Origin: Icerya purchasi | Taxonomy: Eukaryota; Arthropoda; Insecta; Hemiptera; Monophlebidae | Assembly (NCBI GenBank): GCA_039619475.1 | Contig: CM077115.1 | Coordinates: 154,975,774 to 155,039,773 of the forward strand | DNA length: 64,000 nucleotides | Reading direction: 5' to 3' | In this document: in pieces, positions 35,908-47,103 of the stretch | Layout of the letters: every line of letters begins with the position of its first letter | How positions within the stretch are numbered: position 1 is the stretch's first letter | Program-made: the position numbers and the translations under genes | Notes under the pieces: generated by a model | Told to the model about the DNA's origin: nothing | What the model saw: the letters and a program-made list of their open reading frames with translations, nothing else | Database searches by the model: none

Positions 35908-36103
35908 AATATTATATATATAAAAAAGTCACTTTTATCACAGAAAATATATTTTAAATATTTTAAAAAATTGCCGACATATTTCGGAGTCACGTACTCC
36001 ATAATCATGAGTACGTGACTCCGAAACATGTCGGCAATTTTTAATTTTTAATATTTTAAATATATTTTCTGTGATAAAAGTGACTTTTTTATATATAATA
36101 GTT
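35908..36103. mobile_element. Fold-back element (long near-perfect inverted repeat)
   Basis: Two arms of about 90 bases separated by roughly 10 bases around 36001. The innermost part is GCCGACATATTTCGGAGTCA mirrored by its complement. Each arm then continues through matching AT-rich sequence, including AAAGTCACTTTTATCACAG, to TATATA at both outer ends. A related fold-back lies at 54725-54905. Confidence 0.9.
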
Positions 36104-36431
36104 TGACAAATAATAACAGAAAATGTACACTTATAATTTAAATATAAAGAAGTATGTAGTGTTTTTGTCGAAATTTACCACTTTTATTTTTTAGTTTTCT
36201 ACTAATTTTTCTTAAGAAAAAGTTGAATTATTTTCATTTTTAAATGTATTATATTTTATTAACTCAACATTTTCTAGCCTATTAAACATACACACGTGTT
36301 AAATTTTCAATGTAAAACCTGGCGTTCCGCTAAAAGTTTTCCATTTGTAATGGTGAGCCTTTCTATTCGTCTTTATGTATCTTAAATATTTTTAGTAAAT
36401 TCCAGTAATTAATTAAAAAAGTACATGCGAC

Positions 36432-36443
36432 ATATATATATAC

Positions 36444-36497
<54 letters not shown>
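36432..36497. repeat. (TA)n microsatellite
   Basis: An interrupted TA/ATAC tract that directly abuts the MITE copy starting at 36499. Confidence 0.95.
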
Positions 36498-36498
36498 G

Positions 36499-36735
36499 CA
36501 AGGCCGTGTCCACAAGGGGTTAACCCCCTCCCCCCTTTAGAATTAAAGTAGTTATTATAAATACACAAAAATCTGAAAAAAATCAAAAATTTAAAATAAA
36601 TATTGAAGGGTGTTCTTACGTTAAAAAAAAAAAAATTAAAAATATGCTCCATATTTTATGATAGAAATTATTAATAGTATAAATATTAGTGAAAAATGTA
36701 TTGTTATTTATAAAATAAATATGCGAAGGAAAACT
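36499..36735 (+). mobile_element. hAT-type MITE, copy 2 (truncated)
   Basis: Starts CAAGGCCGTGTCCACAAGG, the same end as copies at 26832-27247 and 59186-59595. It follows their shared interior (AAATACACAAAAATCTGAAA) and reaches the AATAAATATGCGAAGG block, but lacks about 130 bases of the middle and the final GGCACGGGCCTG end. The target duplication cannot be seen. Confidence 0.8.
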
Positions 36736-36889
36736 GTTTTACAAATATTTCACTATAACTATAGTCATCGTGTCAGATAACAATGTTACATAAAGATGTT
36801 ATAAAAGAATATTATAATTTTACAAAAGAAACCAAAGCGATTTCGTACGTTTTTCTCACGCTGCTTCTAGTCGTAATTATTAATTTTTA
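36736..36889. other. No feature recognised
   Basis: Short AT-rich spacer. Confidence 0.4.
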
Positions 36890-38290
36890 TATAGTACCTT
36901 CTGTTACCCGTGGTTTTGCCCGCTTAAATGTAAATTAGTGTAAATAACATACAACAGAAAAATATAATAATACACAAAGCATATGTTAAAAATTTTAAAA
37001 AAATTTTAAATTCTCAATATATATTTTGTGAATTATTATATTTTTCGGTTTTTAATGGTTACACTAATTTATATCGATGCACTGGACAATTTTAATAATA
37101 TTAATTTAAACGCGTTGAAATATTTAATTTTCTTTCGCTTTTGATATAGTAAAGTGTATATTTTCTCTAAAAATGTATTTCCTTTATTCAGTTTTCTTTT
37201 ATTTTGGCGATCTTAGTAATGAAATCGTTAAAACAAACTTTTAGTAAAGCCCGGGACAGCAGTCAGTGAGAATTTATGATTTAAATGTAAATATTTCCAG
37301 TAACTATACAGTGAAAACTACTGCTACAGGATTTTTTTAGCAATTTTCGTATAAATTTCTGAAATATTCCAGTGAAATCAATTTTTTATTAAACACTATT
37401 AATACAAAACCTAGTTAATAAATTGCGCAAAGAAAAATTATAAAAAATTATAAAGTTTTCAGATAAATTAATAGTTTTATGTAGTAATTCAGTATTATAC
37501 TAATATTATGAAGCTGTTTCCCGACAATAAATTTTCAGCCCCCCCCCCTGAAATCACTACCGCATCGCTTTCGATCATCTATTTTTTATCCTACCTCCAA
37601 CCTTCTCTATTCTTCGTAACATTCACTTACTCGTTTGTTTTCTTGCGTTTTAAATATAAATTATTTTTATTTTTATTTTTATTTTTATTTTCTCTGTACC
37701 TTCTTAGCCGAAATATTTATCGAAGTCAACTAACCATCATTTCTCATTACTTTCGCCGTTACAATCTGTTTTTTTTTTTTTTCTTTCCTTGTCATTTCAT
37801 TTTTCTCAAAACATTCACTAATTCTACGAGATACGCTCATCCAGAGTTACCTGCTTGCTTGGGCTTGTGAATGTAAACGGTTTTTATTTAATTTTCTTCT
37901 AAGTAATGTACGTAAACAAAAATTAATACATATTTACTTTCTTTCAACGTTATAAATGAAAAGCTCGATTAATATTTGATTTTATTTTTCTTAAGCGGCC
38001 GGTAACTTAATTAATTATTAAATATTAATTATAAAATGGAACGTATTCTGACTTTTTTTATTATTCTGGAATACTTTTTTTATTACGTGCGCTGATCGCT
38101 AAAATTTTTCGCCCCCCTTTTCACAAAACGTGATAAATCATAGATTAAAACCTGTTCCGAAAATAATTCAAATTAAGCGCGGAAATTGCATCAAAATCTG
38201 TCCAAATAGTTTTCGAGATTAGCCCGGAGACAGACAGACTTTTCAACTTTTATTTATATACAATATATAGATACAGATATAAAAGCCTTC
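36890..38290 (+). repeat. Probable decayed insect repeat (RTE/SINE-like ends)
   Basis: The left part has TTACCCGTGGTTTTGCCCGC. The right part has GCATCAAAATCTGTCCAAATAG, then TTTCGAGATTAGCCC, AGACAGACAG and a tail with ATATAGATA. This pairing of a 'CCCG.GG.TT.GCCCGC' start and a 'CATCAAAATC.GTCCA' near-end is familiar from abundant insect repeats, but I cannot name the family. The interior ORF at 37508-37870 is low-complexity. Confidence 0.45.
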
Positions 38291-40005
38291 CTATTCATAG
38301 AAACAAAAAGTTCCCATTAATCTCTAATTTTATTTTGTAATATGGAAATCGTAAAATATTTTAATATTGATCGAATAGTTAGAAATAATTAAAATGTAGC
38401 AGTATCTTCCAGGGTAGGCGAGCGCAGCGACCTGGTACTTGGCCTCCTACTATGTATATATATGTAAACCTTTGATTAATAACAACAATCATTTATTTGG
38501 ATCGCGTTATTAATTACGTTTCTGATATATTTTATCCGACAAAAATATCGGATCATAAGAGAGAAGCTTTATCTGTGATTTAAGATAACGGGCTCGGAAA
38601 GAGATTAATATTACGGCAAACTCTAGAATAGGAATAATAGATGATAGTATTTGTTCTGAATACGGATCCGAGTGTTCGATTGAGCATGTTATAGGGCTGG
38701 TTAAAGGAGTTTTAAACAAGTATAATAGGTTACCGACATCTGTATGAGCCGTTATACATATAAAAATAAGTGAAAATTAATTTTCTAAAGACGTAAATCG
38801 GCTAAAGGGTGAGAGCTGGATCAAGAAAAAAAAACAAAAATTAAAAATAAAAAAATAAACCGAGCAGCCGAGCGCTCCAAGCATGTTGTAGATTCGTTAC
38901 TAATAGACGTAAGTTAAATATGAACCTTATTAATGGTGTTAGTGCAGAAAAGAAAAAAAACATTAAATAAATATTTTCGTATGCTAAAAAAGAATTGCTA
39001 TTTTGGATAGACGGTGTGGCGAATAAATCCTACCCATGTGTGTTCACTAATCCTTTTTTTTTTTTTTTTAGTCTGGCGAGGAACCATTTGGCCACTGACT
39101 AGTAGATGGATCTACAAAAGGTTATACCGAGATTTTATTTTTTATAATAAAAATTTGAATACTATAAATAAAGTGGCCTCTCAACAACATTAAAGATGAT
39201 GCAACGTACATGGGGGAAAGATGTTTCTAGCAATAGTTCTCCAAAAAACATAAATCTATCATTCTCAAATCTATCGCAACAAAACAACAAATGGTTAACA
39301 TCGTTCACGAAATCGGTATGAACATGGGGTCACTATTACACCTTGAAGAATCATAAAAATTTAAAGTTATACGGGAATGCCTCATTCTCAATTTGCACAC
39401 TATCCCCGTAACAATAAGAGTAAACAATCATGTGTAGTTTTATGTTTATATTAACCCAATAATAGTCAAATAGTTTCTTGACAGGTAAAAAAAAAAAAAA
39501 AAAACGGGCACCGAAGTAAAAAACAAAAAAGATCAAAAATAATTTAAAAACATTACTTCTTTTTTTCGGGGGAGGGGGGGCCAACCGAGGACAGCTCCCC
39601 AGATTACTAACTAGTATATATACTGTTGGGTGTTTTTATTTTAACAACTTTTTTTTGTGCGTGTTCAGGAGGGAATAAGCATATTTAGAAAAAAAAAATA
39701 AAACTAGTTTTAAAGAGAAAAAATGAAGTGCTACAATTCGAAAAAATACTTTATAAAAAAAAAACATCTTGAAGACATATAGACAAGTATTCGGGCAAAA
39801 AATTCTCCATACTTTCGTGTTTTTTTTTTTGTTTTTTTTTGTTCGGTGTACTACAATGATCTCTGCATGCGACTAGCAAATTATACGGGGTTTATAGGCT
39901 TTCTACTGTATTAGTTTCATGATCTGACTTTAGTACAGATTTCTAAGTGCAAAAACTAATATCAATTATGCGCTGTGGACTGCCGTGTGGTTTAATTGGC
40001 TTCTG
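38291..40005. other. No gene recognised
   Basis: Contains homopolymer runs (39050-39070, 39486-39503, 39822-39839) and a G-run near 39569. The ORFs here show no family. Confidence 0.4.
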
Positions 40006-40013
40006 ATCTAGAC

Positions 40014-41789
40014 CAGTTTTTTCAAACTTTTTCATGCCACGACCCCCCTATGATCGGAATAAATCTTGCGGCCCCCGCATCATAAAAATTTTAAAACAAT
40101 CTTTTGTACGAAAGAACTAAATATGTTTTACCTTTTTCAAGTGTCTTATTGGTCACCAAGAGATGGCCGTTATATGTCTTATCGATAACATAAAAAACTG
40201 AGCCAACTTTAAAGTACAAGAAAGTCAAGGAATTATTAAATAGAACAGATTTGGATGTTCAAACAAACAAATCGTTAATAATAACCCGATAACCGAAAGA
40301 AAACATATAATAATTAATAATACAATGTTCAAAATGAGAAAGTTAACGAATTAACTTGGTTATATATATTGAACGTTGTTAATCGAGTAAGTTTTTCATT
40401 TTGAACTTTGTATTATTAATTATTATATTTTGTCTTTCGATTACCCGGTTATTACTTTTGTTTACTATGAACCGAAACAGATTTAACAAAGAAATCAATG
40501 CTACTTTTATGCCAACAGATACAGGAGGTATTCCCTTCTTTGCCAGTACTGACTCGCCTAATTACGAGCTGTTCAAATGGTTAGCCAAAAAACTCGCACC
40601 ATTTGTAGGTGGTACTGCATCTTATGTCAAGAACTCATATCACTGCAATTGAACAACTGTCAATGGGTGAGTTTTCATGTGATATTACTGTTTACCAGCA
40701 TACTCAAAAACAAACTGGATCTTAAACGTAGAAAATTGTGAGTAACTCATCGATTAGGAAAATGCAAATATTCCAAGTGCAGAAAGTAAAACCTCCAAAC
40801 GACTTAGAACCAACGGAGATTTACAAACACAAAAATAATTGCATCAGAGAAGATAGTTTTCAGTTTCAAAAACGTGACAGTATTAATAAAAATTCCAAAA
40901 ACAGATTCAGAAATTATCAGAAATGCTGTTTATAAAAACAACAAAGTCAATAACATCACAACAAGGGAGAAAAATATCACGCCATATCCGCCCTATTACC
41001 AACGCCAGGTATAAAGTTGACGCAAATGGAAGCGATGTGACGCATAAAATCAGTATGTTCGTTAAAAAATTCGTTTGTGAATAACTTGCATGAAGAAAAA
41101 TGTGTTAGAGTCATTTCCTTGTATTGAGCAAATTATTGAAGAGATCTCAAGTGTTCAAATGAGTAAAAATTGACGTTGAAATTTTTAATATTATTGTAGG
41201 ATTGCAAAATTTGCAAGACCAGCTATTAAATTATTTTTCAGAAACCAAATCCGAAGATGATGATGGATAAAGATGGATTCTTAATCCGTTTATATGGAAA
41301 AGCCGTTGGAACTAGCTAAACTTACTACAACGATGGATGAAAGAAAAACTCATAGATCTTGCGTCTGACGACGGGATGCTTAAAATGGAATTTAATTTAC
41401 AGAAGATTGACGAATTCCGTATGAGACGAAAAGAAAAATATACCCAGCACTTGCTAGGGAAGCTCTGAGGTTAATAGTACCATTTGTGACATCCTACATG
41501 TGTAAATTAACGCTCTCGTAAGTGGTATATTTTAAAATATCTATATAGAAAGAGAATTGAATTAGAAAAGGACTTAATCGTTTGCATATCAAAAATACAA
41601 GAAAAATAGGCACACCCATCTCACTAATAATTAATTAATGATAAGTAGCTAAAAACATTTCATATTTGATTTTGTGTTGTTTTTAATTTTTAATAAAACA
41701 TTCAATTTTATTATTCGTGTTTGTTTTTTTTCAATTTATTTGTAATCGGCGAACCCCTTATGTTGACCCACACTTTGAAAGACACACTG
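40014..41789 (+). mobile_element. hAT-type element with Penelope-like insert, copy 1
   Basis: 1776 bp. Left end CAGTTTTTTCAAACTTTTTC, then ATGCCACGACCCCC (a classic hAT left end); right end CTTTGAAAGACACACTG. Flanked by ATCTAGAC (40006-40013) and ATCTAGAA (41790-41797), an 8-bp duplication with one mismatch and a TCTAGA centre. Inside, in order: a 65-bp inverted repeat (about 40277-40342 and 40391-40460), a reverse-transcriptase-like ORF (40467-40652), and a decayed hAT C-terminal dimerisation trace (41455-41520, AREALRLIVPFVTSYMCKLT). Copy 2 is at 55537-57260. Confidence 0.85.
40467..40652 (+). pseudogene. Penelope-like reverse transcriptase fragment
   Basis: 62 codons from ATG at 40467: FMPTDTGGIPFFASTDSPNY, then LFKWLAKKLAPFVGG and SYVKNSYH. 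Penelope-type RTs have PLRPIVS....PTY.L.K.LA..L.PLVG.T..HVKNS at the same position. The block beginning GIPFFASTDSPNY agrees throughout. No other RT block is present, so it is a small captured or nested piece. Its frame is open in both copies of the host element. Confidence 0.65.
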
Positions 41790-42800
41790 ATCTAGAAGAT
41801 TCAATTGAAGGAATTACGAGAATTATTACTGAAATTAGTAAAGCGCGCATATTCAAATTATGAATTCAGGTTATAAAGAGACAAAAGGTAAATAAATAAA
41901 ACCATTTTTTCTGATAATAATCACTGTAAATAATGTCTATAGAAAACACAAAAAATTTACAAAATGGAATTTAAAAACGCGACATGTTTTGCAATTACAT
42001 CATACGGGTTTCCGAATTTAATTTTGTGTAAATGTTGTTTGCATTGAAAAAAAGTCGAAATGTGCTTCTACTAAAAAGTTATTTATTTATTATTAGGCCC
42101 AATTAGAAGACATGTTTACGGTGAAGGGTCTCATTTCTTTTACTTTAAAACATGACAACATTGGTCTGTTAGCGCACGAAGTGAGGGGAACGGAGAAAAT
42201 AGGGCACTGTCAATAGTAAAAAGTTCTGCAGTAAAGTTACGGAAACCTCTTTAAATCATCAGACAGTCGAGAACGGTAAAGATTTTACTGGACTCTTGGC
42301 GTTTAATTTAATGCGATGATGTGTGATAACAAGAAAACAGGACACGAATTTACGTTCCGTCCTAATAACTGTTTATCAAAAACCCGTCTTTCTAGCCACA
42401 ACATATCGCCGCTCCGATACATGCTCCGATACATGCTCCGATACATACTTGTTAACCTACATTTCCTATCCTCGCCGACATTGTAATTATAATGTTCCCG
42501 CTGTCCGACTAAAAAACTAAATACCTCTGCTGCAGATTCGGAAGTGTGTAAAATCGGTTTCTCGCCCGTTACATCTTTCATGACCGCCGATATATTACCA
42601 CGGTCAAGTTTCAGTTTACGAAGAATCCGTCTATGGCTGTCTATTATTCGTTATTATTATTTTCCTTTAAATGAAATCTCTTTCTCATATTATGTCAAAT
42701 TTTGCCCTCTCATTATGCATCCGAAGAAGTGTAGCCTATTTTTCGGGCAAGAGTTTCTGCTAACAGTAGTTTACACTCTAATGCGATCGAAAATAACAGA
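41790..42800. other. No gene recognised; short tandem repeat
   Basis: The minus-strand ORF at 42303-42581 contains the MYRS repeat produced by the tandem at 42411-42448 and shows no family. Confidence 0.4.
42411..42448. repeat. 12-bp tandem repeat, three copies
   Basis: Three consecutive copies of GCTCCGATACAT, giving MYRS repeated three times on the minus strand. Confidence 0.9.
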
Positions 42801-42837
42801 TTAATTCAAGAGCCGTTCAATAGCACACATCTCGAGG

Positions 42838-43394
42838 TTATCGACGAACTGAACAGAAAACTTTTCGTAATAACGAACAGAATTCAAGAGCCGATAAAGC
42901 AGACGGTGAAGGAAACGAGAGGGTAAAGGGCGCGGCGCTGTAAGGAGCACGTTTATTAATAAAAGTGACGAGAGTAACAAGATTCAGCAGCGATGGAAGA
43001 TCATTTGAAAAAGATACGACCAGCGTGTTACGTATAAAGTAAGAAGTAAAAAGGTGGGGGGAAGGACCAAATGGAGAAGATATATCAGTGAGAAACGGAA
43101 AAGTTATGCACGGAGCAGACTGTGTCACAAAAACGTAGATGCCAGATTGCAGAGAGAATTGAACGTGGCATAGACGGAAATATGCGAAACCAAGGATGAG
43201 ACGGAAAGTTCCGACTGAATAGACAGATAGAAAGAATTAGGATTAGAAAACGAAGAGGCTGATAATAATTTAGCTACAGCAAGGAATGAAATAATAGTAG
43301 ATTCAAAAACGCTAAAAAATCTCTCTGCAGAAACTAAACCAGCTAGCCTTAAGTCGCATTGTCTTCGATCTTTAAGTGTCGTCCAGGCATCCAT
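42838..43394 (-). pseudogene. Decayed LINE 3' ORF remnant
   Basis: Minus-strand frames 43125-43394 and 42838-43128 are pyrimidine-rich and end in NDLPSLLNLVTLVTF, then TLSFPSPSALSALEF. These resemble the C-terminal end of other LINE copies in the window (for example 62340-62552). There are no intact motifs. Confidence 0.35.
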
Positions 43395-43619
43395 AAGAAA
43401 ACAATCTGGATAGAGTGACGAAAAAGAAGATTATAGGGAACTTACGAGCACAATTATGTCGTAGATACGATGGCTAGCAGTAGAGGAAAAACAGATACGT
43501 AATTTACGGGAACAGAAGAATCACTTTAAATAGAGGTGATTTTTGAAATGAATCAAAATAACCGGAAAAAAGAGAATCGAGTTAACTAGGCCTTTTACCG
43601 ATCGTCATTTCTAAATTCG

Positions 43620-44134
43620 CAAACTGAAAAATATTCCGGTTTTAACATTCACCCCTCCTGCTTTCGTAACGATCAATCGTCTTATCTGTCTGTACAACCT
43701 AATTTTCCGTCTAATAGCTGCCGTTCTTGGAGTTACTTTAACTTCCTCGTTCTGTTGTCATTTCTATGATTCGCTTGCGTTTTGGCCATTCTATTCTCGC
43801 TTCCTCTCGTTTATTTCCTTATACTCTCGCTAAATTCTCCACCTCAATGAAGCAATGGTTTTGCGACGCCAATCACATTTCTTTTTTGAATGTCCATTCT
43901 CCTTTCTGTCGAACGGTTTGTTTTATATCCTTGTTTGCTGAAAGGCAACCTACTCCTTATTGTGCATTTTATATTTTGTCCTTCCCCTCGCCATCCATTA
44001 TTTCATCTCCATTTATATTGTCCACACCTGACTGAAACAAAATTTAACTGTCCGCTCTTTTCTTTTTTGCTGTTTCTGGGAGTAGGTCCTTAGCTGGCGT
44101 GCTCAAAGGGGGATTCAAAAAAAAAAAAAAAAAA
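43620..44134 (+). mobile_element. LINE 3' end with poly(A) tail
   Basis: Frame 43766-44035 begins MIRLRFGHSILASSRLF and reaches WFCDANHISF, followed after a frameshift by the FECP equivalent. This is the C-terminal zinc-knuckle region of jockey/R1/I-type LINEs (pattern RLRIGH...C...HI.FECP). A 3' untranslated piece with AGCTGGCGTGCTCAAAGGG leads into about 19 A residues at 44116-44134, taken as the poly(A) tail. 5'-truncated. Confidence 0.7.
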
Positions 44135-44513
44135 CATTCACCGAGTACATGTTTGGTTTTAGAAAAATTGAAATTCTCAGTTCTCTTTTTTTCTCAACTT
44201 CTTGCGATTAGTTTTTTGGATCTATTAAATTTGTATAATTATTATAAATATATGACGTTATCTGTATGACACATTTTAGATAATTTTGTTACCACCTTTA
44301 TTAGAATCCATGTCCATATAAACTACGCAACTAAGTGACTTTTGTATATTCAAAGCTATCACTATCAAAATGTTGCGCTTATTTTATTCCTTTCAGTACA
44401 CTTTTTTAAAATAAAACTTTTTTTAGAAGATTTTTTTTTTTTTTTTTACTTATATTTTATTATTTTCTTTTTGATGATCGCTAGTGCGTCTTAATTTATC
44501 GCATGTATATATA
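44135..44513. other. No feature recognised
   Basis: AT-rich; contains a T-run at 44430-44448. Confidence 0.4.
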
Positions 44514-45390
44514 CATGGGTTGTCCAAAAAAAAGACCGAACTTTCATCATGAAATATTTTTTATAATACTTACAATTTTACACATGTTTGTTTCTTTCAA
44601 AGTACTTCCCTTTGCTTACTATGCACCGGTTATATCGTTTTTTATATTGTTCCCACGCTCCCTGGAACTCGTTTAGTGTGATGCCTCGTAGCTGTGCTTG
44701 CGATTTCTCTCGAATTTCTTCTATACTTCGAAAACGACGTATTTTCAAGGTGAATTTTAGTTTCGGAAATAGGAAAAAGTCTGCTGGAGCCATATCTGGA
44801 GAGTAGGGAGAATGGGGAAGTATAGCTGTTGCATTATTGGCCAAAAGTTGGCCAACAAGCAGAGACGAGTGTCTTGGCGCGTTGCCATGATTTTTGCTGA
44901 GACGCGCTACTTGCCAAGCTTTTCTGTCAAAATTTATGCTGATCCCGACTTCTTCTGCAACTCCCTGTACAGTTAAACGATGATTTCTACGAATCACAGA
45001 TCGAACGGCATCAGTGTTTTTATCATTTGTTAATGTCGACGGTCGTCCTGATCTTTCATTTTCCTTGGTGTCGATGATCTGCCCGATTTGAGAAGCGTAA
45101 ACCACTCGTAACACTATGCACTGCTCATACAATTCTCCTTATGTGTTTGCTGATGCGATGGCCATGTTTCAGAAAAAGATTTACCGATGTTAAAATTTAA
45201 TGTTTCAACTTTGCTCTACAAAGTCCTTCATTTCCGCTTTCTCACTATTCCGCAGAGCACTGATTGCACCTGTTCATTTGATCTCTCTATTCACCGACTG
45301 ATCACACTACCGTAATGCGGTAAGCGTCTCATTTTGTTTCGAAAGAATGTCGCTACGTGTAGCATGACACGCAAATTTAAATTTCACATC
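44514..45390 (-). mobile_element. Internally deleted mariner element
   Basis: After TA, the left terminus reads CATGGGTTGTCCAAAAAAAA, then GACCGAAC, as in mariner ends. The transposase frame follows on the minus strand. The matching right terminus was not found: sequence runs to about 45390, where a TA-flanked repeat begins. Confidence 0.65.
44578..45132 (-). pseudogene. Mariner transposase, internal deletion, open frame
   Basis: 184 codons open. Residues 1-60 match the second helix-turn-helix region (RSGRPSTLTNDKNTDAVRSV, then HRLTVQGVAEEVGIS). This joins directly to the catalytic C-terminal half (NHGNAPRHSSLLVGQLLA, then YSPDMAPADFFLFPKLK, and VSKGKYFER at the end). About 120 residues containing the first catalytic Asp are missing. 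The second Asp is replaced (HDNAP becomes HGNAP). The third Asp (SPDMAPADFF) is present. It is inactive as a transposase but could still bind ends if expressed (inference). Confidence 0.85.
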
Positions 45391-45394
45391 TATA

Positions 45395-45632
45395 TATGAA
45401 ACTCGGCCATTTTGGCCTCGCAACGGGCTGTGCCCCCCGACCTCTCTTTGCTTAAATTTTTATCTCTTTCTCTTCTATACTTTGTATAAAATTATCAAAA
45501 TTTACAACGTAGTTCTAAATCGGTCTATATGAATATAATAATCACAGAAATCCTCTAAAATAACAAACGTTACATAAAATCAGGACATTTTTTTCTAATG
45601 GGGAGTAGCCTAAGAATTACGTTGTAATATAT
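45395..45632 (+). repeat. TA-flanked interspersed repeat, copy 3
   Basis: Starts ACTCGGCCATTTTGGCCTCG and ends TAGCCTAAGAATTACGTTG, followed by (TA)n. Same block order as the copies at 13637 and 17765. It lies directly against the missing right end of the mariner element. Confidence 0.8.
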
Positions 45633-46370
45633 ATATATATATTAGTGACTATGCCATTCTTACTCCGGGGTATACTACATTTTTGTCTCATGATTATGTC
45701 CCTTTACGTTATATAAAATAGTAAAAGTTGAATACTGAAACGAGGTGGAGGGGGGGTGACATAATCAATTGAAAACGATTTTTCTAAAAGAATTTTAGAA
45801 AAAAAAAGACGACTAACTAAAAAGAGTTTAATTGTATATTTTTTCATTTCTTCCCTCTTTGCGGACCCGCGAACGCTGGAATTAACCGTATAAAATGCAC
45901 GCTTCTTCCTTGCAAAAGCGGAACATATTATTCCATTACTTACACTAATTAATTACCATAATTCGCGGCCCATGTAGATCTAATTATAATTTCGCTACTT
46001 GTGCCACTGCTGCGCTTAGGCGATTTCAAACAAAAATGTTCGAAATTCATAATTCTATACTTTTGATTTGGTTTGATAGTGGATGATTGGTTATTTACCC
46101 CTGGCGGCGGGTAACAAGATCTTACACACACACACACACACACACACATACACATTTTCTTTCTCATCACGTTTTCCGAAACTTTATAATATTTTTATTT
46201 TATTTATGTTCAGTATTGCCGAAATCCAGAGTAGCCAGTATAGGCTTTTGTTAATCTGTGTGCAAATTTGTTTGGAAGAGATCTTGTGGGACTTACGTGA
46301 AAACAATTTAAAGTTGTAGATGTTGACATAAGATGTTTCAAGATATTGTTTCTGACTTTTAAGTGTTCTT
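45633..46370. other. No gene; (CA)n microsatellite
   Basis: Holds a (CA)n run at 46124-46153 and otherwise nothing recognised. Confidence 0.5.
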
Positions 46371-47103
46371 TTAGCGTTATCTCTATCTTTCTCCTTCCGC
46401 TGGTGTTATCATTTTTTCTATTCGTTCTCTTCTTCATGATTATCCTCATCCACGTCTACCCAGATTGATTTTCTTTGGGTTCCCGGACAACATTCAGGCA
46501 TTGATGAAAATATACCCGTCGACCTCCTTGCTAGAGCTGCAACTTCCAATGGAAATTTTATTAGCAGGGGGTTCCAGTACACAATATTCTTCTTCCAACT
46601 AAATCTTGCCATCTTAGACATTGGCACTCTATGATTCTCTTTTCACTAATCCTAATTCCCGTTATATGTTGATTAACCCTATTTCTTCTTCTCGTCTTTA
46701 GTTTTATTATTTCTCCGGTTTGCGTCGGTCCATAATTACTAAACTATCTCGCCTCCGTTTCTCGCCATAATCTCCTTCCTTCTTCTCTAAATCTCTTTTC
46801 CTTGGCTACATCTCCGTTTTGTCCTTTGAATGCTAAACTTTCCTATTAGGTTTGTGACGCGAATCACATATTCTTCGAGTGTTCTGGTTTATCTCGCGAG
46901 CGTGAGTTACTTTATTCTCAACTTTTAAAGCTTGGTCTTCCTGCTCCTTTCAACGCCTCCGATCTCTGCCTTGTTCTCTAGAAACGTGTTCCTTGATTTC
47001 ATTGCCGATAAAATAAAAATACAGTTTCTACTCTGTTTCATACATCTTTTCCATTTTGCTGGGCTAATGCTCTCTGATAGCAAACCAAAAAAAAAAAAAA
47101 AAA
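46371..47103 (+). mobile_element. LINE 3' part: RNase H end, zinc knuckle, poly(A)
   Basis: Plus-strand reading gives IDFLWVPGQHSGIDENIPVD, then LLARAAT (last strand of LINE RNase H, family WVPGHSGI.GNE.AD). Further on comes SPFCPL, then VCDANHIFFECSGLSRERE (C-terminal knuckle). The element ends GCTGGGCTAATGCTCTCTGA and about 15 A residues at 47089-47103. A 5'-truncated, decayed copy. Confidence 0.75.

Noticed and set aside
37508..37870. 120-codon ORF
   Set aside because: Phe/Leu/Tyr-rich translation of T-rich sequence within a repeat; no domain.
42411..42448. Possible CRISPR-like tandem
   Set aside because: Units are directly adjacent without spacers and the sequence is eukaryotic.
42303..42581. 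Protein with MYRS repeats
   Set aside because: Created by a 12-bp tandem repeat; nothing else in the frame is recognisable.
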